43,951 nt of DNA from UBA6382 sp963617965 (GTDB taxonomy: Bacteria; Bacteroidota; Bacteroidia; Bacteroidales; Bacteroidaceae). Under the pieces are notes generated by a model. It was not told the origin of the DNA, did no database searches, and saw only the letters and a list, made by a program, of their open reading frames with translations. Location: contig CAVEQO010000019.1 in the NCBI GenBank assembly GCA_963617965.1, forward strand, positions 1-43,951. The letters are read 5' to 3'. Both the position numbers and the translations under genes were made by a program. Positions within the stretch are counted from its first letter, which is position 1; each line of letters opens with the position of its first letter. Positions 16,468 to 23,154 of the stretch are shown here, piece by piece.

Positions 16468-17241
16468 TCATTCACATTCAACCGTGCCGAACAGGTGCTT
16501 CACTTCCTTGAACATATAGCGGCGCACTCTCCCGCCAGCGTCGCACAGAATCAAGCGACCGTCAGGCTCCACACCAACCAGACGCGCCACAAACTCACCC
16601 CCGGCATCGCGGTAACGGTACAACCCGTCCTTGCGTATCAGCATGTCCCGGTACAATGCGGCAATGCCGCCAACCCCATCGGTGTGCATGAGAGGCAGCA
16701 TGTCGAGGAACAGCCCCACAACACGACGGAGCAGGACACGGCAGGACACGGGATGTCCCAGAATCCGGCATAGAGAAACGGGATTGGGGGCATCGCCGCG
16801 AAACTCCTCCTGATTGGCGTTTATCCCCACGCCCAGAATGCACCGGTCTACACGGTCTCCGCGCCACGTGGTCTCAATGACCGTGCCGCACACCTTGCTG
16901 TCCCCGTGGTATATGTCGTTGGGCCACTTTATGCCGAAACCGCCGGCCAACCCGTTGAGTGCGCGGCACACGGCGACCGACATAGCCTGCGACAACACGA
17001 ACTGGCGGCCCGCAACCACACCATCGGGGTAGAGCAACACGCTGAACAGCAGGTTTCTGCCGCGCTCCGACTCCCAGCGGTTGCCCCGCTGCCCACGGCC
17101 TGCCGTCTGGAAATCTGCCGAAACTACAAAACAGCCGTATCCTTCACGTTCCTCCACACCAAGGGCGGAAACCTGTCTTGCGACCTCCAGGTTGGTGGAA
17201 TCCGTCTCGTCCACATGGAAATATTTCACACCGAGTGCCAT
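16468..17241 (-). CDS. birA: Biotin--[acetyl-CoA-carboxylase] ligase BirA (no DNA-binding domain)
   Basis: A 257-residue class I biotin protein ligase. Motifs are VDETDSTNLEVAR, the biotinyl-AMP loop TAGRGQRGNRWES, IKWPNDIY and GVGINANQEEF; a short C-terminal SH3-like domain ends at MFKEVKHLFG. It attaches biotin to carrier proteins of acyl-CoA carboxylases. There is no N-terminal winged-helix domain, so it cannot act as a repressor of biotin genes. It diverges from tadA across a very short region with overlapping promoters. The 138-nt stretch between its end and pyrH contains only the pyrH promoter. Confidence 0.93.
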   Translation of the reverse strand: MALGVKYFHVDETDSTNLEVARQVSALGVEEREGYGCFVVSADFQTAGRGQRGNRWESERGRNLLFSVLLYPDGVVAGRQFVLSQAMSVAVCRALNGLAGGFGIKWPNDIYHGDSKVCGTVIETTWRGDRVDRCILGVGINANQEEFRGDAPNPVSLCRILGHPVSCRVLLRRVVGLFLDMLPLMHTDGVGGIAALYRDMLIRKDGLYRYRDAGGEFVARLVGVEPDGRLILCDAGGRVRRYMFKEVKHLFGTVECE

Positions 17242-17259
17242 CAGCCGTTACTTTTTAAG

Positions 17260-17278
17260 GCAAAGTTAGTAACTTTGC
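17260..17278. promoter_or_regulatory. Palindromic divergent -7 boxes of birA and tadA
   Basis: The 19-nt palindrome GCAAAGTTAGTAACTTTGC consists of a minus-strand TAACTTTG (17268-17261, facing birA) and a plus-strand TAACTTTG (17270-17277, facing tadA), separated by one base. Predicted starts give leaders of roughly 10-15 nt for both genes. Two polymerases could not occupy the site together. Confidence 0.75.
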
Positions 17279-17294
17279 GCAAAACGCCACTCAC

Positions 17295-17729
17295 GTGTTC
17301 GATGACAATCATTTCATGAAGTGCGCCCTGACGGAAGCACAGAAAGCCTTTGACGAAGACGAGGTGCCCGTGGGAGCCGTCATAGTATGCCGCGACAGGA
17401 TAATAGCGCGGGCACACAACATGGTGGAACGTCTCAACGACGTCACCGCCCACGCCGAGATGCAAGCAATCACAGCAGCCGCAAGCACACTTGGGGGCAA
17501 GTATCTCACCGGGTGTACGCTCTATGTGACCGTGGAGCCATGCCCCATGTGTGCCGGAGCCATCGGATGGGCACAGCTGAGCCGCGTGGTCTACGGGGCT
17601 GCTGACGACAAGCGCGGCTATACGCTTGTCTCACCCGAAGCCATACACCCCAAAACTGCCGTCACCGGCGGAGTCATGGCAGACGAAGCCGCCGCCCTCA
17701 TGCGGGATTTCTTCAGAAAGAGGAGATAA
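17295..17729 (+). CDS. tadA: tRNA-adenosine deaminase TadA
   Basis: A 144-residue cytidine-deaminase-fold enzyme with zinc ligands in HAE (His53, catalytic Glu55) and PCPMC (Cys83, Cys86). FDEDEVPVGAVIV and GAIGWAQLSRVVYGA are typical of TadA. It converts A34 to inosine in tRNA-Arg(ACG). I take the GTG at 17295, because MFDDNHFMKCALTEAQKAF aligns with the usual TadA N-terminus; the ATG at 17316 would remove the first helix residues. A guanine-deaminase-like specificity is less likely given the motif set. Confidence 0.9.
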   Translation: MFDDNHFMKCALTEAQKAFDEDEVPVGAVIVCRDRIIARAHNMVERLNDVTAHAEMQAITAAASTLGGKYLTGCTLYVTVEPCPMCAGAIGWAQLSRVVYGAADDKRGYTLVSPEAIHPKTAVTGGVMADEAAALMRDFFRKRR

Positions 17730-17867
17730 AGGAGGCCCGGACACCATCCCATCTGCCGGAACATTTGGCGACCGCCACACGGACAACGCCGGCAAAACCA
17801 CAAAGATTTCGGCAACACGGCTCTACGCAACCGTATGATGACACGGCACGAACACTTTGCAAAAACG

Positions 17868-17910
17868 AAAAAATGCGGACAAATCCAAAAGAAATGGATT
17901 TGTCCGCATT
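17868..17910 (-). terminator. Intrinsic terminator of rpsP
   Basis: On the minus strand AATGCGGACAAATCCA (17910-17895) pairs perfectly over 16 bp with TGGATTTGTCCGCATT (17887-17872), with a 7-nt loop, and runs into T6 (17873-17868). The T-tract exists only on the minus side, so it serves rpsP rather than tadA. Confidence 0.92.
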
Positions 17911-17941
17911 ATACAATTGTACGGGATATGTCCGGAAAAGC

Positions 17942-18538
17942 CTACGCCTCAGCAGGAGTTTCAGCAGGCGCATCGGCCGGAGTCTCTGCAGGTGCTTCCG
18001 CAGGAGCGTCCTGTGCCGCAGCGGCGGCTTCCGCCTCTGCACGTGCCTGAGCAAGAGCCTCTGCCTTGGCTGCCTCAATGGCGGCTTTCTTCTCTGCCAC
18101 TTTCTGGGCTATCGCTTCGTTGACTTTCTTCTCCGCTTCAAGGCGTGCCTTTGCATCGGCCTTTTTGGCTTCTGCGTCTTCAGCCGTCACCTTGTTGAGT
18201 TTGGCTGTCTTGGCCTGTTTCCAAGCATCGAACTTGTCCTGGGCTGCAGCCTCATCGAATGCGCCCTTCTTGACTCCACCACGCAGGTGCTTCATCATGT
18301 AGACTCCCTCGCGCGAGAGGATGCTGCGCACCGTGTCGGTAGGCTGGGCACCAGTCTCCACCCAATAGAGAGCGCGGTCAAATTTCAAATCTACCGTGGC
18401 AGGATTGGTGTTGGGGTTGTAGGTGCCAATCTTTTCAGTAAACTTGCCATCACGTGGCGCATTAACGTCGGCGATAACGATGCTGTAGAAAGCATAGCCC
18501 TTACGGCCTCGGCGTTGCAATCTGATTTTTGTTGCCAT
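17942..18538 (-). CDS. rpsP: 30S ribosomal protein S16 with long Ala/Glu/Pro-rich C-terminal extension
   Basis: 198 residues. The first ~80 form the S16 core (MATKIRLQRRGRKGYAFYSI, VADVNAPRDGKF, IGTYNPNTNPATVDLKFDRA, WVETGAQPTDTVRSIL). The remaining ~115 residues are a charged Ala/Lys/Glu stretch probably forming one long helix (KKADAKARLEAEKKVNEAIA), ending in PAE(A/T)PA(E/D) near-repeats. Extended S16 proteins are known in Bacteroidetes, but the tail is variable. It is probably a surface extension of the 30S subunit with no assigned function. It has its own promoter and terminator. Confidence 0.95.
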   Translation of the reverse strand: MATKIRLQRRGRKGYAFYSIVIADVNAPRDGKFTEKIGTYNPNTNPATVDLKFDRALYWVETGAQPTDTVRSILSREGVYMMKHLRGGVKKGAFDEAAAQDKFDAWKQAKTAKLNKVTAEDAEAKKADAKARLEAEKKVNEAIAQKVAEKKAAIEAAKAEALAQARAEAEAAAAAQDAPAEAPAETPADAPAETPAEA

Positions 18539-18597
18539 AATTCTTCAATAATTTATTAAATAAGGTTTGAAATGCCGCCAACTCGTGACAGCGGACG

Positions 18598-18605
18598 CAA
18601 AGTTA
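18598..18605 (-). promoter_or_regulatory. -7 box of rpsP
   Basis: TAACTTTG followed by CG on the minus strand (18605-18598), with TTG at 18633-18631 as a possible -33 element. It gives an A/T-rich leader of about 55 nt ahead of the S16 start codon. Confidence 0.6.
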
Positions 18606-18664
18606 CAACTTTCGGAGGACATGACAAGCACAAGACCGTATGTTTTTTGCGGCATGTCTCGGCA

Positions 18665-19675
18665 TCACTCCTTGTCCTTCTTGGGCAGGATGGTATTCTT
18701 CACGGTGTCAAGGTTGAGTTTCCCGATATTGTCGCGCATGGAAGTATCTGCCTTGACCTGCTGCAGCTTGTAATAGTCCATGAAGCCCATGTTGCCGTCA
18801 CGGAGAGCCTGGGCAAGAGCCTTGGGCACTTCGGCCTCGGCCAGTATGACCTGAGCGCGTGCATCCTGCGTCTTTGCCTTGTTTTCCTGTTCAAGGGCAA
18901 CCGCCATTGCGCGGCGTTCCTCGGCCTTGGCCTGCGCGATGTTCTTGTCGGCGTTGGCCTGATCGATCTGGAGAGTGGCCCCGATATTCTTGCCCACATC
19001 GATGTCAGCGATGTCAATGGAGAGAATTTCGAATGCCGTACCGGCATCAAGCCCCTTGCGCAGCACAAGCTTGGAAATGGAGTCGGGGTTTTCGAGCACC
19101 TCCTCGTGAGTCTCGGCAGAACCGATGGACGACACGATGCCCTCGCCCACACGGGCCAGTATGGTGTCTTCGCCTGCGCCACCCACCAGCTGCTGTATGT
19201 TGGCCCGGACGGTGACGCGCGCCTTGGCTATGAGCTGTATGCCATTTTTGGCCACGGCCGCCACGGGCGGGGTGTCAATCACCTTCGGATTGACGGAAGT
19301 CTGCACAGCCTCGAACACGTTGCGTCCGGCAAGATCTATGGCAGTGGCTTTTTCGAACGACAGGTCGATGTTGGCCTTGGATGCCGACACCAGAGCGTGG
19401 ACAACCCGTTCCACATGACCTCCTGTCATGTAGTGGGCCTCAAGATTGTCGCGCGTGACATTGTCAAGCCCGGCCTTGTGGGCCTCAATGAGACTCGGCA
19501 CGATAATTGATGGGGGCACATTGCGTATGCGCATGAGGAACAACTGGATGAGCGATATGTGCACACCGCTGACATGGGCACTCAGCCAGAGAAAGAACGG
19601 CACGAAATGAAAGAATACCGACAGGCAAACGATACCCGCTATGCCAAGGCAAACATAAATAAAAAACGGATCCAT
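18665..19675 (-). CDS. floA: Flotillin-like protein FloA
   Basis: A 336-residue FloA (former UPF0365) protein. An N-terminal membrane region (~5-35, IYVCLGIAGIVCLSVFFHFV) is followed by the PHB/flotillin domain with RIRNVPPSIIVPSLIEAHKA, DLAGRNVFEAVQTSVNPKVI and RANIQQLVGGAGEDTILARV. A C-terminal Ala/Glu-rich helix follows (IAQAKAEERRAMAVALEQEN). It scaffolds ordered membrane microdomains. It lies 52 nt after the NfeD gene, its usual partner, and is probably the last gene of the frr-rsgA-nfeD-floA transcript. Confidence 0.95.
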   Translation of the reverse strand: MDPFFIYVCLGIAGIVCLSVFFHFVPFFLWLSAHVSGVHISLIQLFLMRIRNVPPSIIVPSLIEAHKAGLDNVTRDNLEAHYMTGGHVERVVHALVSASKANIDLSFEKATAIDLAGRNVFEAVQTSVNPKVIDTPPVAAVAKNGIQLIAKARVTVRANIQQLVGGAGEDTILARVGEGIVSSIGSAETHEEVLENPDSISKLVLRKGLDAGTAFEILSIDIADIDVGKNIGATLQIDQANADKNIAQAKAEERRAMAVALEQENKAKTQDARAQVILAEAEVPKALAQALRDGNMGFMDYYKLQQVKADTSMRDNIGKLNLDTVKNTILPKKDKE

Positions 19676-19727
19676 AATTGTTTGTATGTTGAATTAGACA
19701 TATGCGTCTTCAAACAGTCCGGCTTCA

Positions 19728-20213
19728 TCACTGCGGATTGTCACCGGTTTCAACCGGCACCACGCAGACCTCGCTGAGATGGATTGCGGTGACAACGACC
19801 GGTGTCCCCTCATCGATGAACCCTCTGGCAGAACGCACCTCGCACTCCACCCCGTTGATGCTGGCGTTTCCCACAAGGGCCAGACGTGTGAGCGCAACTC
19901 CCCGATCGCCGACAACTATCTGCGACAACCGCTCGTTGGCCACGGAGGAATCTATCCTCGCATGGAGGGACAACCGCTCCAGGCGACGCGAATGAATCAC
20001 CCAGTAGAGCAGCCAAAATCCCACCGCCAAGACCGCGACCGTGAGCGCAAGCCCCACTGCAAGCCCATAGACGGCAAAGGCGACACCCAGCCCAGCCAGC
20101 GCACACACTGCGCCCAGCAGACCGCACACACCAAAACCCGGCATGAGGAACACCTCGACCATATACAATACAAAAGACACCACAAAGAGTGTTATGATTA
20201 TCGTCAGCAACAT
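19728..20213 (-). CDS. NfeD-like membrane protein
   Basis: About 161 residues from the ATG at 20213; a TTG two codons upstream is an alternative. Three hydrophobic helices at ~1-22 (LLTIIITLFVVSFVLYMVEV), ~28-48 (GVCGLLGAVCALAGLGVAF) and ~50-75 are followed by a small OB-fold domain (VGDRGVALTRLALVGNASIN, then GTPVVVTAIHLSEVCVVPVE). This is the short NfeD form without the ClpP-like protease domain. It is normally paired with flotillin/FloA or stomatin partners, exactly as here. It starts 15 nt after rsgA ends. Confidence 0.88.
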   Translation of the reverse strand: MLLTIIITLFVVSFVLYMVEVFLMPGFGVCGLLGAVCALAGLGVAFAVYGLAVGLALTVAVLAVGFWLLYWVIHSRRLERLSLHARIDSSVANERLSQIVVGDRGVALTRLALVGNASINGVECEVRSARGFIDEGTPVVVTAIHLSEVCVVPVETGDNPQ

Positions 20214-20228
20214 AGGCAACAGTATTTT

Positions 20229-21161
20229 TCAATAACCGGAACGGTATTTCCTTTCTTCCTCGTCGTCAAGCATATTGAGATATGAGTTGTAACGCGACAT
20301 GGCAATCTCCCCGTTTTCCACCGCCGCCAGCACTGCACAGCCCGGTTCGTTGACATGAATGCAGTTACCAAAACGGCATTTCCTGCCGATGGCGAATATT
20401 TCGCGGAAATAGTGCGAAACCTCCTCGCGTCCGAAATTGAAAGTGCCGAAGCCCTTGACTCCGGGAACATCTATCAGCGCACCGCCGCCGGGCAAGTCGT
20501 ACATGGCACTGAAAGTGGTGGTATGAGTGCCTGACAGATGGGCTTCGGAAACGGATGACGTGCGGGCGTTTGCCGTCGGGACAAGCCTGTTGAGCAGGGC
20601 AGACTTGCCCACACCGGAGTTGCCGGCAAGCAGTGACACCTTTCCTCTGAGGCTGTCAGCGAGCGGCTCTAGCCCCTCACCGCGCAAAACCGACACCACA
20701 TAAGTCCTGTAGCCTATCGATTCATACAGACGTGCCATTTCCCACGCCCGCGCCAACCCGGTTCCGTCAAGGAGGTCTGCCTTGTTGACTACAATGGAGA
20801 CATCAACGGAATAAGCCTCAGCGGTGGCAAGGACACGATCGATGAACACGGGGTACGTGACAGGCTCTTTCAATGTCACGACAAGGAGGCACATGTCAAT
20901 ATTGGCGGCCAATATATGACTCTGTTTGGAGAGATTGGCGGCCTTGCGCACAATACAGTTGCGGCGGTCGCTGACAGCGGAAATGAAAGCCGTGCCCTCC
21001 CTGTTCTTTTCAAAACAGACGCGGTCTCCCACAACCACCGGCGAGGTGCTGCGTATTCCCTTGAGGCGAAAATTCCCCTTCACCTTGCACGGAACGACTT
21101 CGCCGTCGGCTGTTCTCACATCGAACCAGCTGCCCGTGTTTTTTATTACAAGACCACGCAT
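20229..21161 (-). CDS. rsgA: Small ribosomal subunit GTPase RsgA
   Basis: 310 residues from the ATG at 21161; a longer reading from 21209 adds 16 residues not typical of the family. An N-terminal OB fold (MRGLVIKNTGSWFDV, GDRVCF) precedes a circularly permuted GTPase: NKAD (126-129) comes before the P-loop GNSGVGKS (180-187) and DVPGVKGFGTF. A C-terminal zinc knuckle follows with CRFGNCIHVNEPGC ligands. It checks late 30S assembly. It lies 73 nt downstream of frr on the same strand, so two ribosome-function genes precede the NfeD/FloA pair. Confidence 0.95.
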   Translation of the reverse strand: MRGLVIKNTGSWFDVRTADGEVVPCKVKGNFRLKGIRSTSPVVVGDRVCFEKNREGTAFISAVSDRRNCIVRKAANLSKQSHILAANIDMCLLVVTLKEPVTYPVFIDRVLATAEAYSVDVSIVVNKADLLDGTGLARAWEMARLYESIGYRTYVVSVLRGEGLEPLADSLRGKVSLLAGNSGVGKSALLNRLVPTANARTSSVSEAHLSGTHTTTFSAMYDLPGGGALIDVPGVKGFGTFNFGREEVSHYFREIFAIGRKCRFGNCIHVNEPGCAVLAAVENGEIAMSRYNSYLNMLDDEEERKYRSGY

Positions 21162-21234
21162 CTGCACATTACAAGAAGAGACTACAATGTTTTCCGTCCA
21201 AAGCCGCACGGCAAATACAGTTCCGGATGGAGGG

Positions 21235-21795
21235 TCAGACAGTCATGATTTCCTTTTCTTTCTCGTCAAGGATGCTGTCTATCTTTTTCATGATCCTGTC
21301 ATGGATTTTCTGCAAGTCGGTCTCCGCGTCTTTTTCCACATCTTCGCTCAAACCGTCCTTTATGCCCTTCTTGAGTTTCTCGATTCCGTCGCGGCGCGCA
21401 TTGCGGACAGCTATGCGCGCACTCTCGCCCTCCTTGGTGCATTTCTTCACGAGCTCCTTACGCCTGTCGGTAGTGAGCGGAGGAATGGCCAGACGGATGA
21501 CTTCGCCGTTGTTTTCGGGCATGATGCCGACACTTGAGTCGATGATGGCCTTCTCGATGACGCGGAACATCGACTTGTCCCATGGCTTGATGGCTATGGT
21601 GCGCAAATCGGGGGTGGTCAGGGCCGCCACATTGTTAAGTGGCACCATGCTGCCATAGGAATTAACCCGTATGTCGTCCAGAATATGTATATTGGCTTTG
21701 CCGGCACGTACCTGCGAGAGGGTCTCCTCAAGGTGCATCGCCGCCATTTCCATTCTCTCCTCTTGCTCTGCAAGGCATTGCTTCACGTCAATCAT
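21235..21795 (-). CDS. frr: Ribosome recycling factor
   Basis: 186 residues from the ATG at 21795, the standard RRF length. Characteristic stretches are HLEETLSQVRAGKANIHIL, RVNSYGSMVPLNNVAAL, TIAIKPWDKSMFRVIEKAI, NNGEVIRLAIPPLTTDRRKE and VRNARRDG. It splits post-termination ribosomes with EF-G. It is the first gene of a probable minus-strand operon leading to rsgA, nfeD and floA. Confidence 0.96.
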   Translation of the reverse strand: MIDVKQCLAEQEERMEMAAMHLEETLSQVRAGKANIHILDDIRVNSYGSMVPLNNVAALTTPDLRTIAIKPWDKSMFRVIEKAIIDSSVGIMPENNGEVIRLAIPPLTTDRRKELVKKCTKEGESARIAVRNARRDGIEKLKKGIKDGLSEDVEKDAETDLQKIHDRIMKKIDSILDEKEKEIMTV

Positions 21796-21825
21796 AGTAA
21801 ATTGTCTTTTAGTTTTTAACTGTGA

Positions 21826-21833
21826 CAAAAATA
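21826..21833 (-). promoter_or_regulatory. -7 box of frr
   Basis: TATTTTTG on the minus strand, 30 nt before the frr ATG, with TTTG at 21856-21853 as a closely spaced -33 candidate. It lies back-to-back with the promoter of the divergent phosphatase-fold gene. Confidence 0.5.
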
Positions 21834-21878
21834 GTGCTTTTTGCCCGAACCGCAAACCTTTCAAACGCAAAAAAATCA

Positions 21879-21886
21879 TACATTTG
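21879..21886 (+). promoter_or_regulatory. -7 box of the endonuclease/exonuclease/phosphatase gene
   Basis: TACATTTG followed by C, 32 nt before the ATG at 21919. No clear -33 TTTG was found. The spacing to the frr box is 45 nt. Confidence 0.5.
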
Positions 21887-21918
21887 CACGGAATTGGCCG
21901 TTTTACCGCTACACATAC

Positions 21919-22980
21919 ATGTACAAATACGTTTTGCTCGCCACCGGCATCTGTTTGATGCACTTTTGCGCCGCAACGGCACAAGAGGCTGCCGGCAGAT
22001 TCCGCATTGCGGAGCTCAACTGCGAGAACCTCTTCGACACCCTGCACGACGAGGGTTTCCAGGACAAGGAGTTCCTGCCGCAGTCTGACCGGAAGTGGAC
22101 ACCGCAGAGATACCTCAGGAAACTACAGATGCTAAGCAAAGAGATTGTAAGCATCTCGCCGGTGGCACCACCCGATGCCATAGCCCTTGTGGAAGTGGAA
22201 AACGACACCGTGGTGAGAGACCTTACACAGCGCACGCGGCTACGGTCGCTGCACTACAAGTATATTGTCACGCACAGTTCAGACCCAAGAGGTCTTGATG
22301 TCGCACTGCTCTATCAGGAGGGAGGGTTCAGACCGCTGTCGGCAAACACCGTAGACTGGGGACAGAGACTGCAACGGCCAGGCCTGCACACCCGCGACCT
22401 GCTACACGTAAAGGGCATTGTGAAATCCGGTGACACCGTTGACATTCTTGTCCACCACGCCCCAAGCAGACTCGGAGGGAAAGAAGCGCAGAAACTGCGC
22501 AATGCCATACTGGCAAGCCTGAGAGCATACACCGATTCCATCTGTGCGGCCTGCCCCACCGCCAACATAATAATCACCGGCGATTTCAACGACACACCTG
22601 ACAGCAGAAGTCTCCGCAACAGTCTCGGGACCATTGCCTATGACCCCGACGCCCCGCCAGAACCAGAAGACATTGCGCCGCACCGGCTGTACAACCTGGC
22701 CGTCAAGCCGAAATCGGGGAACGGGGTCAGGGCGACTTACAGATACCGCGGTGATTGGGAGATGCTGGACCAGTTTGTTGTGAACGGGCGGCTGCTACAG
22801 TCGTCAAACCGCCTGCACACCATACAGTCCCCGTTCAGCATAATCTGCCACAGGTTTCTCCTCGAACCAGACAAGACATACGGCAACTTCAAGCCGTGGC
22901 GCACTTTTCAGGGACCGCTCTACAAAGGCGGATTCAGCGACCACCTGCCCACAATGCTCGAACTGGAATTCCGACACTGA
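21919..22980 (+). CDS. Secreted endonuclease/exonuclease/phosphatase family protein
   Basis: 353 residues from the ATG at 21919. Residues 1-22 are a signal peptide (YVLLATGICLMHFCAATAQ). The EEP (DNase I-like) fold shows its metal and catalytic motifs in order: AELNCENLFD, IALVEVEN, GLDVALLYQ, LVHHAPSRLGG, IITGDFNDTP (GDFN catalytic Asp/Asn) and FSDHLPTMLELEF (catalytic SDH). It should cleave phosphodiester or phosphomonoester bonds in the periplasm; nucleic acid, lipid or polyphosphate substrates cannot be separated from sequence. It is monocistronic, and the next gene has its own promoters. Confidence 0.88.
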   Translation: MYKYVLLATGICLMHFCAATAQEAAGRFRIAELNCENLFDTLHDEGFQDKEFLPQSDRKWTPQRYLRKLQMLSKEIVSISPVAPPDAIALVEVENDTVVRDLTQRTRLRSLHYKYIVTHSSDPRGLDVALLYQEGGFRPLSANTVDWGQRLQRPGLHTRDLLHVKGIVKSGDTVDILVHHAPSRLGGKEAQKLRNAILASLRAYTDSICAACPTANIIITGDFNDTPDSRSLRNSLGTIAYDPDAPPEPEDIAPHRLYNLAVKPKSGNGVRATYRYRGDWEMLDQFVVNGRLLQSSNRLHTIQSPFSIICHRFLLEPDKTYGNFKPWRTFQGPLYKGGFSDHLPTMLELEFRH

Positions 22981-23057
22981 GAAACAGAGCCCGGACACTC
23001 GCGGCACACGTCCGCCAACAAAAACGGACAAAGCCACACCGTTTCCCGAAAAAACAC

Positions 23058-23126
23058 TAACTTTGCACAGATCAGAAAGACAGCACCGGAAAGGCAATAA
23101 ACAGGCATTTCGCTGCGTTATATTTG
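23058..23126 (+). promoter_or_regulatory. Two candidate -7 boxes of the plus-strand polysaccharide operon
   Basis: TAACTTTG (23058-23065) and TATATTTG (23119-23126) both match TAnnTTTG and lie 90 and 29 nt before the SLBB gene start. Neither has a clear -33 partner. The 5' UTR from the distal box would be about 80 nt. Confidence 0.5.
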
Positions 23127-23154
23127 TATAACCGATAAAAACAATACAGAAAAC

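Noticed and set aside
17730..17867. Possible small gene between tadA and rpsP
   Set aside because: Short frames exist, but none has a start context, promoter or recognisable product. The region holds only the rpsP terminator at its end.
18572..19510. 312-codon plus-strand open frame opposite floA
   Set aside because: Opposite-strand shadow of FloA. No domain, signal or promoter supports it.
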